Shown: piece by piece, positions 9,039-18,209 of the stretch
Position numbering within the stretch: position 1 is the first letter of the stretch
How the letters are laid out: the number at the start of each line of letters is the position of its first letter
Origin: JABDLO01 sp041749255
GTDB taxonomy: Bacteria; Bacteroidota; Bacteroidia; Chitinophagales; Saprospiraceae
Direction: 5' to 3'
Assembly: GCA_041749255.1 (NCBI GenBank)
Contig: JBGTBR010000025.1
Coordinates: 1 to 64,000 of the forward strand
DNA: 64,000 nucleotides
Notes under the pieces: model-generated
Seen by the model: the letters and a program-made list of their open reading frames with translations, nothing else
Told to the model about the DNA's origin: nothing
The model's database searches: none
Program-made: the position numbers and the translations under genes

Positions 9039-9857
9039 CTAAACAACAGAGATCTCTTGTGTGAGAGTGTGTTTTTCACCGGGAGCAACCTCGAGGTCTT
9101 TTGTATTGGCAGACTCCACACAAAGCATGCTGGTATAGCCCCAGGGTGACATATCTGCCATGGCCTGGCTTTTTTCAATCCCTGGATTCCACAACACTGT
9201 ATGCACATTCCCGCTATTTCTGATGTGGATATTCCTTTTCCATCCATTATCTATTATTGTAGCCGGGCCAGGGTTTAAATATATGCGGTCTGTTTCTTCC
9301 AATATTCGAATCTTTCCATGCTGTTTTAGTGAAATAAAATCTTTTGTTTTATCCAGATATTCGACACCTTCAAAACCTTGGACAATCACATCCTTAATAT
9401 GACTTACATGAAAATAGGTGTGCAATGCTTCAGTGATGTAGAAAGGTTTTTTTCCGGTATTATAAGTTTTTAATGCGATAAGCAATTCATCGGCGATATG
9501 GAATTCGATCTCAAGTAAAAAGGAAAATGGCCAAATGGTCAAGGTGCGTCCATCGGAAGAACATTGAAGTTTTACCAAAGTGACATCTCCCTGATCTTCT
9601 GTGAGAACATGTTTCCAAATTTTAGTTCTTACCAGGCCATGTGCGGAGTAGCCTTCTTTATTCCCAAACCAGGGCCAGCATATGGGAATACCTCCCCTGA
9701 TGGCTTTGCCTTCGCTGAACTGAGCTTTATCACTTAACCAAATGACGGTTTCTTTGGCTTCAAGGGGTTTCCATGAAATGAGTTGGCCACCGTATTTGCT
9801 TATGGTGGCCTCCCCCATTTTATTTTTTATCTGTATCAATGAAGTGGAATAATTCAT
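9039..9857 (-). CDS. D-hexose-6-phosphate mutarotase (YeaD-like aldose 1-epimerase family)
   Basis: Cytosolic enzyme of 272 aa that interconverts the alpha and beta anomers of glucose-6-phosphate and related hexose-6-phosphates. Family motifs are visible: KYGGQLISWKP near the start, RGGIPICWPWFG (about 54-65), which forms part of the sugar-phosphate site, LHTYFHVSHI (about 140) with the catalytic His region, and the C-terminal LCVESAN. The length agrees with the YeaD family (about 270-300 aa). It is isolated, with a repeat patch upstream. Confidence 0.87.
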   Translation of the reverse strand: MNYSTSLIQIKNKMGEATISKYGGQLISWKPLEAKETVIWLSDKAQFSEGKAIRGGIPICWPWFGNKEGYSAHGLVRTKIWKHVLTEDQGDVTLVKLQCSSDGRTLTIWPFSFLLEIEFHIADELLIALKTYNTGKKPFYITEALHTYFHVSHIKDVIVQGFEGVEYLDKTKDFISLKQHGKIRILEETDRIYLNPGPATIIDNGWKRNIHIRNSGNVHTVLWNPGIEKSQAMADMSPWGYTSMLCVESANTKDLEVAPGEKHTLTQEISVV

Positions 9858-9875
9858 ATGGAAGTTTATTTGATA

Positions 9876-10050
9876 GGTTGAGGTGAGGTTTACGCCTATG
9901 GCAGGTTGAGCCTTCGGCTGGTCAAAAGTCTAAAGGTCGGAAAGTCGAAGGTCGGAAAGTCTGAATGTCAGAAGGTTGGACGGAGAAAGTTAACTAAAAC
10001 CAAAACTAAAACCAAAACCATTTGCTGACAGCTAAGAACTACGAGCTATT
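9876..10050. repeat. Mixed short-tandem-word patch 2
   Basis: Contains a GCAGGTTGAGCCTTCGGC-type word (about 9900-9920), GGAAAGTC/GAAGGTC heptamer-octamer words (about 9930-9980), a hexamer array AAAACC/AAAACT (about 9992-10020) and one AGCTCGT-type word on the opposite strand (about 10032-10047). The words match those in patches 1, 3, 6 and 7. Confidence 0.8.
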
Positions 10051-10073
10051 CAACAGGTTCTTCATGCAAAAAA

Positions 10074-12278
10074 TTATAAATTTTGAGCTGCTTCTCTGAA
10101 TTGATTTGCCCTGTCTGGCATACCTTTTCGATCAAATATTTCGGCTATTAATAAATACACATTGCGATCTCCTGGATTTAGTTGCATAGCTAATTCCGCA
10201 TACTGGGATGCCTGATTCAAATTTTTCCGGTTCAATTCCACAAGAGCCAGTTGATAGTAAGCCATTGGGTTCTTATTGAACGATCTTAAACCTTCTCGGG
10301 CATAGTATTCTCCTTTTTCAAAATCTCCGATCTGATTATAGTAAAATGCACCGAAATTTAAACACGATAAGTTTAGAGGTTCCATTTTCAGGCATTTCTC
10401 CATTAAGGCTAAAGCTTGAGGATTATTTCCGATCATGTGTTGTGCCTTCATCAACATTTGAGCCAGCAGGGCATCATTAGGATATTGTTGTACTTCCATT
10501 TCAAGCAAGCGCACTGCTTCTGCCAGGTTTCCCTCATTCGTAGCCTTGGCAGCACGGAAAGGTCGGTCTGAAGTATTGTGGTAAATGGTTGTTACCGGTA
10601 CTCCGTTAAATTTTACATCATGAACACTCTTACTGCCCGGCCATGCTCGTTCAAGGTAGGAACCTTCCATGTAGCGGTTTACAAATATACCATAATCCCA
10701 ATTAGATTCATATCGCTTTCCGTAGCGGTTAAATATTACCTGAACATTGTCTTTTAAATGAGTTGGCACATACCGGTCAACGGCATATTGAAAATTCGAA
10801 GTAATCACGATGGTATCGGTCATATTATCATGGATAATGCCTTGTGATTTTAGCCAGTCAAATGCATGCCTGGTGGTTATCCCCTGATAGTCGAACTCAT
10901 ATTTTGCATATGCACCGGCAGGCCCTCCAATCAAAGGATTGAAATACATGTGAGGCATCGTAAGGTTTCTCGCAAACTGAACTGCCGGATCAAGCATAAA
11001 CAAAGCCAGCACTCCTATAATAGCGAATTTTGCTGCTTTGATGTGTTCAATTTTTCGATACACAACGTCCCACACAATTACAGCCACCATTATTCCAGCC
11101 CCATAAACAAAGTAAAAATGCCTCCAACCCTGATACAATGGGGATTCCCTTTGCATAACATAGATGATTGGGAAAATAAATGCAAATGCGATCAGAGAAA
11201 CCAATAGGGGATTGTATTTTTTAAAAATGAAGGTTACTAGCGGGAGGAAAAGTAATATTCCCAGCAAGAAATACAAAGGCGTTGTAATCCCAATCCATGT
11301 TATCAGATAATTCCATGGGATATCACTGGATAGCACCTGGCGCCCATCAAATAACTCTCTGATAGTAACGGGAAACTGAGAAAATGTAGAGAGTGCTTCC
11401 GGAATGTGTTTAAATGGATGTAGCAAGGCATAAGGCCATAGCAAAATAGCAAGCAAAAACCCAAATAGGGACGGAAAAATTCCTGCTTTAAAATATCTCA
11501 GGAAAACTTTCTTCTTAAATATAGCTTTTATGCCACCTGCATAAAAAAGTAAGTGTAGAAAAAGAAACAAGCCCAGGTAAGCAATCAATAGAATTCCGGC
11601 AGCCCTTATACTGGTGGCTATTCCTATGCCAATAGCCAGTCCGGCCATTGTCTTCCAACTAATTTTTGGCAATTCCTGAAGCAATAAAATCATAAAATAG
11701 GTAGCAGTGATATAGCCGGTCGCAAAAGGAATATCCTTATTGTTCCATAAGGCTTCACCAGTGAAACGCAAAGAAAAAAACATAAATAGGGCTGCAAAGA
11801 ATGCAAGTCTGTAACCCCCTAACAAATGTGCTGTTCTTCCAATGAAGAAAATTCCCGCTATGCCGAAAAGCGCTACAATAAAATGTCGGATTTTATGATA
11901 AAACGGTTGTTGGTCTGTCAACCCAAATGATCGCGTAGTAAGTGCAGCAATTATTTCATATCCCCCACCATAATAGCGAATCATATCGCCTTTCGTACTT
12001 TGAAAAGCCGAAGTGTCCTTTCCAAAACTGGTGTAAAAATCAATTAAACGCTCTGCATAGGGTACCTGTACGTCTTCATCTCCATTAATTCCTGTTTCAA
12101 AGGAGAGTATGGACATAGAAACGGCAACGAAAGCAAATAACAATAAAAAAGCTTTTCTCCAGGTTTCTTCATTTGACGAAGTAAGCCTTTGATTGATGCC
12201 GGCAAATTGATACTTATCAATAAAAGATTTTTTCTGAGTGGGCTCTACTCTATTAGGAATTTGTTTTTTACGCTTCAT
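10074..12278 (-). CDS. GT39-type membrane glycosyltransferase with C-terminal TPRs
   Basis: Membrane protein of 734 aa resembling the dolichyl/undecaprenyl-phosphate-dependent GT-C transferases (GT39/GT83). After the first helix (about 42-61) comes an exported acidic loop with NGDED, the usual position of the catalytic Asp. About 10-12 transmembrane segments follow up to residue about 420, then a soluble domain and a TPR-rich tail (about 585-730). Such enzymes transfer a sugar from a polyprenyl-phosphate donor to protein or lipid outside the membrane. The neighbouring divergent GT2 is of the type that makes polyprenyl-phosphate sugars, so the two may work together. The exact sugar is unknown. 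Confidence 0.72.
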   Translation of the reverse strand: MKRKKQIPNRVEPTQKKSFIDKYQFAGINQRLTSSNEETWRKAFLLLFAFVAVSMSILSFETGINGDEDVQVPYAERLIDFYTSFGKDTSAFQSTKGDMIRYYGGGYEIIAALTTRSFGLTDQQPFYHKIRHFIVALFGIAGIFFIGRTAHLLGGYRLAFFAALFMFFSLRFTGEALWNNKDIPFATGYITATYFMILLLQELPKISWKTMAGLAIGIGIATSIRAAGILLIAYLGLFLFLHLLFYAGGIKAIFKKKVFLRYFKAGIFPSLFGFLLAILLWPYALLHPFKHIPEALSTFSQFPVTIRELFDGRQVLSSDIPWNYLITWIGITTPLYFLLGILLFLPLVTFIFKKYNPLLVSLIAFAFIFPIIYVMQRESPLYQGWRHFYFVYGAGIMVAVIVWDVVYRKIEHIKAAKFAIIGVLALFMLDPAVQFARNLTMPHMYFNPLIGGPAGAYAKYEFDYQGITTRHAFDWLKSQGIIHDNMTDTIVITSNFQYAVDRYVPTHLKDNVQVIFNRYGKRYESNWDYGIFVNRYMEGSYLERAWPGSKSVHDVKFNGVPVTTIYHNTSDRPFRAAKATNEGNLAEAVRLLEMEVQQYPNDALLAQMLMKAQHMIGNNPQALALMEKCLKMEPLNLSCLNFGAFYYNQIGDFEKGEYYAREGLRSFNKNPMAYYQLALVELNRKNLNQASQYAELAMQLNPGDRNVYLLIAEIFDRKGMPDRANQFREAAQNL

Positions 12279-12487
12279 AAAATGTTTGATTCAGCATCTG
12301 AGGGTCAGATATTGAGGAGTAAAAGTAGAGTTTTATTAGAGCAATATCAAAATTGGATTGAGGTATTAGCTGTCTTTGCTAGTTCGAGCAATAGAAAAAA
12401 CAGCGTTAATGGAAAAGGCCACTTCAAAAAATATATAAAACTTTAATTTCAATTACCCAATGTTAGATTTCATTGACTTAGCTATCA

Positions 12488-12518
12488 TTTGATACAAATA
12501 AAATTAAACTTAGCTTTG
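12488..12518 (+). promoter_or_regulatory. Bacteroidota-type promoter for GT2 gene
   Basis: TTTG at 12488-12491, a 19-nt spacer and TAGCTTTG at 12511-12518 fit the Bacteroidota sigma-ABfr consensus (TTTG-N19-21-TAnnTTTG) exactly. Transcription would begin about 12525, leaving only about 10 nt of leader before the ATG at 12536. Confidence 0.75.
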
Positions 12519-12535
12519 TGATCTAAATTTCAATC

Positions 12536-13474
12536 ATGATTTCAATAGTTGTATCAGTTTTTAATGAAGAAGAAGCCCTTCCTATTTTTACTGAAACTTT
12601 ACTCAGCATAATCAGCCAACTACCGTTTGAATTTGAAGTCATTTTTGTGAATGATGGAAGTACCGACAACTCATTACAGATTTTAAAAGAATTAAGTGAG
12701 AAACACCCGAATAGCATAAAGGCAGTCAGTTTCTCCAGAAACTACGGACATGAAGCAGCTATGATTGCAGGTTTAGATGTTTCTTCAGGTGATGCGGTAA
12801 TTTGCATGGACAGTGACTTGCAACACCCGCCTGATAGTCTGGAAGAAATGCTTGCAAACTGGCAAAATGGCTCGGACATTGTGTTGATGATAAGATCGGA
12901 ACGAGATGATGAAGGCATTATTCGAAAGGCATTGGGGGGAATATTTTACAGACTTTTAAATGCTATTTCGGATTATAAAATCTTGAAAAATGCGTCCGAT
13001 TTCTTTTTAATTGATAAAAAAGTAAAGCTCCATTTAACTGCGGACTTTCGTGAAAATGTAAGATTTCTAAGAGGTTATATACAGAACATTGGATTCAAGA
13101 TCAGTATACTTACATACAAAAGCCCGGATCGGGTAGCAGGCTTCAGCAATTACAATCTGCTTTCATTGTACAAGTTGTCGTTTCATGCTATTACGGCATT
13201 CTCGACTTTTCCATTGCAGTTGGGTTTACTCATTTCCTTCCTCATTGGAATCTTTAGCCTAATTGCTTTACTGTATTCTGTAGTAATGTATTTCTATGGA
13301 AACCCGGTGTCGGGGTACACTACAATTGTTGTCCTTATGAGTTTATACTTTGCCATTTTGTTTTTTCTGATAGGCTTGATTGGAAAGTATATTGCCATAT
13401 TATTTGAAGAGGTTAAAGGTCGACCTTTGTACATAATTGATAAATTGTACAATTTTAAAGATGAAGCTAAGTAG
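12536..13474 (+). CDS. GT2 polyprenyl-phosphate glycosyltransferase (DPM1/GtrB-like)
   Basis: Family 2 glycosyltransferase of 312 aa. The GT-A domain occupies about residues 1-215 with VSVFNEEE, VNDGSTDNS and the nucleotide-sugar/metal motif DSDLQHPPD. Two transmembrane helices follow (about 228-256 and 262-290), the layout of GtrB and PglC-independent dolichol-phosphate-mannose synthases. It likely charges undecaprenyl phosphate with a sugar for use by a GT-C enzyme such as the divergent GT39-type protein. It is cotranscribed with the downstream methyltransferase, which it overlaps by 14 bp. Confidence 0.85.
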   Translation: MISIVVSVFNEEEALPIFTETLLSIISQLPFEFEVIFVNDGSTDNSLQILKELSEKHPNSIKAVSFSRNYGHEAAMIAGLDVSSGDAVICMDSDLQHPPDSLEEMLANWQNGSDIVLMIRSERDDEGIIRKALGGIFYRLLNAISDYKILKNASDFFLIDKKVKLHLTADFRENVRFLRGYIQNIGFKISILTYKSPDRVAGFSNYNLLSLYKLSFHAITAFSTFPLQLGLLISFLIGIFSLIALLYSVVMYFYGNPVSGYTTIVVLMSLYFAILFFLIGLIGKYIAILFEEVKGRPLYIIDKLYNFKDEAK

Positions 13475-14162
13475 GGATATCACTTCGAAAATAAATCGAT
13501 TGATTGATCAGATGTTACCTCCATTTCTAAGGGACAGCTATTGGTTTATGTACCCTTTTGTTTGGTTGATTTTTAAGGAGAAAACAAAGTATTTTCTTAC
13601 TTTTAAAGACAGAGCACCTTATTTAACAGAGGAAGAATTCACAGAATACTATGTAGAACTGGTAGACAAACATATAAAGCGTCCGACCGATTTGTCTAAA
13701 GCCTGCGTGGTTAAAATAATGGATGAAGTGGTAGGACCAAAAGTTTTAGATATTGCTTGTGGCAGAGGTTATCTCGTTGAAAAATTAGCAACTGACAAAT
13801 CTTTGGAAATAGTAGGCGTTGATATAATTATCCTCGATAACTTAAAAAATGCCAACAACACAAAATACTTGCCAGGTAATGTTGAATGCATACCTTTTCC
13901 GGATAAGCATTTTGATACGGTGATTTGCACGCATACACTTGAACATGTATTCCATTTAGACAAAGCACTAAATGAACTGCGAAGAGTAACAAGGCAAAAA
14001 CTCATCATTGTGGTACCTCGTCAAAGACCGTATAAGTATACATTTGACCTACATATAAGATTTTTCCCTTACCCACTTGATGTTTTTCTGAATTTCAAGA
14101 ACAACCATGGAAAATTGGAAAAAATTGAAAATGATTGGTTTTATGTGGAGGATTTCCAATAA
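13461..14162 (+). CDS. Class I SAM-dependent methyltransferase
   Basis: Methyltransferase of 233 aa (Methyltransf_11/25 type). Motif I is VLDIACGRGYLVEKL, motif II contains VGVDII, and the post-motif segment is FPDKHFDTVICTHTLEHV. The frame is open from a TTG at 13437, but I prefer the ATG at 13461, which overlaps the preceding GT2 by 14 bp and begins MKLSRD. Context suggests methylation of a glycan or a lipid-linked sugar; the acceptor is unknown. A repeat patch begins shortly after the stop. Confidence 0.82.
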   Translation: MKLSRDITSKINRLIDQMLPPFLRDSYWFMYPFVWLIFKEKTKYFLTFKDRAPYLTEEEFTEYYVELVDKHIKRPTDLSKACVVKIMDEVVGPKVLDIACGRGYLVEKLATDKSLEIVGVDIIILDNLKNANNTKYLPGNVECIPFPDKHFDTVICTHTLEHVFHLDKALNELRRVTRQKLIIVVPRQRPYKYTFDLHIRFFPYPLDVFLNFKNNHGKLEKIENDWFYVEDFQ

Positions 14163-14189
14163 AAGAAGCGTTGCAAAAGTCTTAAAAGG

Positions 14190-14499
14190 GTGAACTGTAA
14201 ACGGAAAACTCGGAAGGTCGGAAAGTCTGAAAATCTGAAGGTCTGGAGGATGAGGATTTCGCCTTCGGCAGGTTAAGGTTAAGGTTGAGGAGGTGAGGGT
14301 GTGAGGAGGTGAGGAGGTGAAAAGTGAAAAGTGAAAAGTAGAAAGTGGAAAGCACCGTCTGATCACATGTAAAGCCCTTTCGATTTTAACCATTTAAACG
14401 CTTAACATTTAACACTTAAACGCTTAACAATTAACACTTAACATTTAACGCTTAACAACTTTTCAACTTTCAACTTTCAACTTTTCAACTTTCAACTTT
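14190..14499. repeat. Mixed short-tandem-word patch 3
   Basis: Dense patch between two convergent genes. In order on the + strand: GAAGGTC/GAAAGTC words (about 14212-14245), a GCCTTCGGCAGGTTAAGG word (14261-14282), GAGGTGAG words (about 14288-14320), GAAAAGT x3-4 (about 14319-14350), TTAACAN heptamers (about 14400-14457) and TTTCAAC heptamers (about 14459-14499). It runs directly into the stop codon of the flippase gene. Antisense frames here translate only the repeats. Confidence 0.9.
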
Positions 14500-15810
14500 T
14501 TAACTACCATCTATTACGGGCATCCATTCATTATAAATGGCTTTATACCGATACACAAAACTTGCCTTAAGGTATTCAGTGAAAGAGGCGAAAATCTGGG
14601 GTTTGATTCCAAAATACCAGAAGGGGTACATCAATATAACCATAGCCGCTGTCAGAAACACCGGAATACCAAGTACTCCAAATTGAGCACCACTGAAAAT
14701 GGCTAAAGGAAAGAACAAAGCAACGAGTAGATTCCAGTAAAAATCGTAGTAGGTTTTTCCGGTGGCAATCGTAAGGCTACCAAAAGGATTTCCCAATGAC
14801 CGCAAAAACATATAAATCAGCAAGATTTGAACATAATAAACGATGTGCTTGTATTCATCTCCGTATAAAATGTCAACAACGAAGGGGGCAAAAATGATCA
14901 GAGTCAGGTGTATAGGAAAATTAATGGCTCCCACTGTATTGACCAATTTTAAATACCCCTCTTTGAGTTTCCTTTTATTATGTTGAACACCGGCTAATAA
15001 CGGTGATGCTACAAAGGAGAAAATAGGATTTATTATTTGGCCGGGTTTAACTGCCAGTTGTTTGGCCAGACTATACCCTCCCAGGACTTCAGTTCCAAAC
15101 AGTTTACCAATAATGAGTATATCGAGATCTTTATTGAAATAATTGATCATTTGTCCGCCTACCTGATACATTCCTATATTCAAAAATGGCCTGACGAGTT
15201 CCATTCTGAACCTAAACGCCAGTCCAGACCCATAAATGCCGCGAAGAAAATATATGGTGTTGACAAATAAAACATGGAAAATTCCACCGAAAATGAGGGC
15301 ATACACCCCATAACCTCGAAGTGCCAGGAAAATACTGACTACAACACCGCTGAGAACACCGCCTATTTCAGTATAGGCTATATATTGAAATCGAAGATCC
15401 TTTTGAGCAATGGTTTTAAACTGATATCCCATAGCTGATAGGACTATATTGACCGACATAAGGGGGATCAAAAAGGACAATTCCGGCTCCCCATATATGC
15501 GTGACACAAGAGGGCTGATCAGTGCTATGATCAAAACCAGGATAAAGCTAAATAAAATACTTAGCCAAAATAATGATGCATATTCTTCCTTTGAGATTTC
15601 AGATTTATGCAGGATAGCTGAGGCGAGACCCATATTCATAAACAGGGAAGAGAAGCCCATGACAAAAGCTACTATGGCCATCAACCCAAAATCAGAAGGA
15701 TCGAGGAGCCGGGCAAGTACGGCAATTTTTATCAACCCCAGAATGACAGCTACTCCTGAAGCTATCGAAGTCCACTTAACCCCGGTCAGGGCTTGTTGCT
15801 TCAACGACAT
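14500..15810 (-). CDS. Wzx/MOP-type oligosaccharide flippase
   Basis: Polytopic protein of 436 aa with about 12 hydrophobic helices, resembling WzxC-like flippases of the MOP superfamily (start LKQQALTGVKWTSIASG). It should move undecaprenyl-diphosphate-linked oligosaccharides across the inner membrane. It is the only recognisable Wzx flippase in the window. The stop TAA abuts a TTTCAAC heptamer array, so the last residues or the stop may come from repeat sequence. The upstream wecF-like gene ends 4 bp before its start (15814 against 15810), so the two are cotranscribed. Confidence 0.9.
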   Translation of the reverse strand: MSLKQQALTGVKWTSIASGVAVILGLIKIAVLARLLDPSDFGLMAIVAFVMGFSSLFMNMGLASAILHKSEISKEEYASLFWLSILFSFILVLIIALISPLVSRIYGEPELSFLIPLMSVNIVLSAMGYQFKTIAQKDLRFQYIAYTEIGGVLSGVVVSIFLALRGYGVYALIFGGIFHVLFVNTIYFLRGIYGSGLAFRFRMELVRPFLNIGMYQVGGQMINYFNKDLDILIIGKLFGTEVLGGYSLAKQLAVKPGQIINPIFSFVASPLLAGVQHNKRKLKEGYLKLVNTVGAINFPIHLTLIIFAPFVVDILYGDEYKHIVYYVQILLIYMFLRSLGNPFGSLTIATGKTYYDFYWNLLVALFFPLAIFSGAQFGVLGIPVFLTAAMVILMYPFWYFGIKPQIFASFTEYLKASFVYRYKAIYNEWMPVIDGS

Positions 15811-15813
15811 GAT

Positions 15814-16974
15814 TTAACCCAATAGGGCATTTACCAGATTTCTAAGTCCGGAGTCCACTTTTTCTTTACTGAACAACGACATGATTTTTTGACGATTTTC
15901 TAAGGCTACCTGAGGGTTTAAACGGGAGAATCCGGTTAGATCAAGGTCTTTTTCAATACTGAAAACAGTGATATTTTGCCTGGTGAAGTAATGGAAGGCG
16001 GGATTCTCTTCAGAGAGGTATACCCGGCAACCGAGGTATAACATGGCGATGATATTACCCATGGCTTGCTGCCGATAATGGTAAAAAATTCCGGTATGAC
16101 AACCTTGTAATAGCTCAATATATGTATTCCGATCTAAAACGGTAAGCAAGGGATGAAATTGAGATCCCAGATGCTTTTTACCGCATTCCAAAACCTCTTC
16201 TGTATAACCTACCTCTTCTCCGTAACTTAGTATTACAAAGACTTTGTCAAATTGGTTTTTGTGAGGTGTAACCTTTCTTATGGCGTCCGGATAATTGGAA
16301 GTGGCGGAATTAGAATTCCCTATGAGTACATTGGTTGCGGATTCCAGGACAATTGAATCCATGCAGCCAGCAAGATATTGATCAACAGAGGAAAATGCAG
16401 ATTCAACATAGACCGGCCGGTATGGGAAAAATGAGGTAAATACATTGTAATCCTCGCGGATGTATGTGCAGAAATAATTGATCCGGGGTAAGACCTTGAG
16501 AATGGAAAGTTCTTTATCATGTCGATTGGGCAAAATTCTATAAAAAACCCGACGTAACACCGGATTTCTTTTTAGGAATTCCCTGATGGGATAGAGCCGG
16601 TCTCTTTTCACCAAAAATTGACGCGTATACGGAGCATATAGTCGCGGTTTTATAGGATATAATTCATAGAGATCATAACCCCAGACCATCCAGCATAGGG
16701 GTACGGATGCGGGAATAGTGGCGAGAATCTGTGCAAATTTAGAGGGGAGGGAGTGTAAGATGATGGCTTTCGGAGAAAACTGAGCGATGACTCTTTTAGC
16801 CTCTTCGAGATCCGCTTCAACCACTTGTATGTGAAGAACGGAAGTGTGTAAATGTAGGAGAGGGGTAGTGGGTTGGCGCGAGAATACCAGAAAGGTATGT
16901 TTACCACCTAAGCGAAGAAAATTTTCCACCAGATCATTACTGATCAGGCTATCCGGTAAAAAATGAAGAATCAT
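15814..16974 (-). CDS. wecF: TDP-Fuc4NAc:lipid II Fuc4NAc transferase-like (GT56)
   Basis: Glycosyltransferase of 386 aa resembling WecF/RffT (GT56). Shared features are GNSNSATSNYPDA (about 230), the VILSYGEEVGY segment (about 258) and RQQAMGNIIAMLYLGCRVYL (about 312-331), which in WecF lie in the nucleotide-sugar site. WecF adds Fuc4NAc to a lipid-linked disaccharide at the cytosolic membrane face in enterobacterial common antigen synthesis. Its direct 4-bp overlap with a wecE homologue, which makes the amino-sugar donor, supports the assignment. The acceptor may differ from the E. coli one. Confidence 0.82.
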   Translation of the reverse strand: MILHFLPDSLISNDLVENFLRLGGKHTFLVFSRQPTTPLLHLHTSVLHIQVVEADLEEAKRVIAQFSPKAIILHSLPSKFAQILATIPASVPLCWMVWGYDLYELYPIKPRLYAPYTRQFLVKRDRLYPIREFLKRNPVLRRVFYRILPNRHDKELSILKVLPRINYFCTYIREDYNVFTSFFPYRPVYVESAFSSVDQYLAGCMDSIVLESATNVLIGNSNSATSNYPDAIRKVTPHKNQFDKVFVILSYGEEVGYTEEVLECGKKHLGSQFHPLLTVLDRNTYIELLQGCHTGIFYHYRQQAMGNIIAMLYLGCRVYLSEENPAFHYFTRQNITVFSIEKDLDLTGFSRLNPQVALENRQKIMSLFSKEKVDSGLRNLVNALLG

Positions 16975-18113
16975 AAACAGGCCTCCAGAACTACATTTGA
17001 GATTCGCTCAATATCTTTTTCGGATAATTCATAAAATAGTGGCAATCGCAAGAGGGTATCGGTATACTGGTCGGCATTCGGCAACTGCCTGCCATCGTGT
17101 TTTTTCCGGTAATAAGGGCTGTTGTGTAAACTCAGATAGTGAAAGACAGCCAGAATTCCATGGGATTGTAAGTGGTTTATGACTTTAGTTCTCCTATCCA
17201 GAGAGGGGAAAACCAAATAAAAAATATGGGCATTATGTTCAGCATATGGGGGGATTTGAGGCAACAAAAAAGAATCTTCTGCTGCATGTTCGAGGAAGTG
17301 GTGTTGATATTGAAGCCAGTGACTCAGTCGTATGTTTTGAATGGAATCGAGGTTTTCGAGTTGTGCCCAAAGAAAAGCCGCCGATGTTTCAGGAGGAAGA
17401 AAACTGGAACCCAGATCCCTCCAGGTATATCTATCCGATTCTCCGCGGAAAAAAGCGGCTCTGTCCGTTCCCTTTTCCCAGATGATTTCCGCTCTTGCAA
17501 TTAGAGACTCATCATTGATTGCGAGACAACCCCCTTCTCCACAATGGATATTCTTGGTTTCCTGAAAAGAAAAGGCAGCCAGATGGCCTATAGACCCAAG
17601 AGCTTTTTGTTTTCCAGAGGGGTTGTGGTACCCCGCATTGATGGCATGGGCAGCATCTTCGATCACATACAATTGGTGCCGGTTAGCAATATCCATAATC
17701 TTTTGCATATTACATGCCACGCCAGCGTAATGAACGGGGACAATGGCCTTGGTGCTTTTCGAGATAAGAGCTTCAATACTGTTTTCATCCATACCAGGAT
17801 GGTCAGATCGACTATCGGCAAACCGTATGACAGCCCCTTGCCTGACAAAGGCCAATGCTGTGCTTACAAAGGTATACGAAGGCATAATGACTTCATCACC
17901 TGGCTGAATGTCAATAAGGAGGGCACACATCTCCAGCGCATCCGTACAGGAAGTAGTCAACAGGCATTTTTTGAAGCCGTATCTCCTTTCTAAAAACTGT
18001 TGGCATTTACCGGTGAAGACACCGTTTCCCGACAATTTTCCCAATCGGACAGCTTCCTCAATGTACTCCAGTTCTTTACCGCTAAGATAAGGTTTGTTAA
18101 AGGGGAGAGTCAT
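16971..18113 (-). CDS. wecE: dTDP-4-amino-4,6-dideoxygalactose transaminase (WecE/RffA)
   Basis: PLP-dependent DegT/DnrJ/EryC1 aminotransferase of 380 aa. The WecE-specific stretches TKAIVPVHYAGVAC (about 121-134), the internal-aldimine Lys187 in FSFQETKN, and the RGESDRYTWRDLGSS segment (about 225-240) make this closer to WecE than to generic sugar aminotransferases. It converts dTDP-4-keto-6-deoxyglucose to dTDP-Fuc4N. The rmlA/rmlB genes that make its substrate are not in the window. It overlaps wecF by 4 bp (ATGA). Confidence 0.88.
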   Translation of the reverse strand: MTLPFNKPYLSGKELEYIEEAVRLGKLSGNGVFTGKCQQFLERRYGFKKCLLTTSCTDALEMCALLIDIQPGDEVIMPSYTFVSTALAFVRQGAVIRFADSRSDHPGMDENSIEALISKSTKAIVPVHYAGVACNMQKIMDIANRHQLYVIEDAAHAINAGYHNPSGKQKALGSIGHLAAFSFQETKNIHCGEGGCLAINDESLIARAEIIWEKGTDRAAFFRGESDRYTWRDLGSSFLPPETSAAFLWAQLENLDSIQNIRLSHWLQYQHHFLEHAAEDSFLLPQIPPYAEHNAHIFYLVFPSLDRRTKVINHLQSHGILAVFHYLSLHNSPYYRKKHDGRQLPNADQYTDTLLRLPLFYELSEKDIERISNVVLEACL

Positions 18114-18209
18114 TGAATGGGGTTAAGGTTTTGACGTAATGTTGTTATTCCCAAAAGTAAAGGAAACGCATTGTGGTTCTTGAGCTATTTTTCAAATGGA
18201 ACATAATTA

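Noticed and set aside
12189..12446. Open frame on + strand in the divergent GT39/GT2 region
   Set aside because: It overlaps the start of the GT39-type gene on the other strand, has no recognisable features, and the true promoter lies downstream of it.
14049..14393. Antisense frame of 114 codons over patch 3
   Set aside because: Its amino acid sequence is only the translation of repeat words and of the reverse strand of the methyltransferase gene.
14400..14499. Possible CRISPR array
   Set aside because: The units are 7 nt with no spacers of constant length and no cas genes are nearby.
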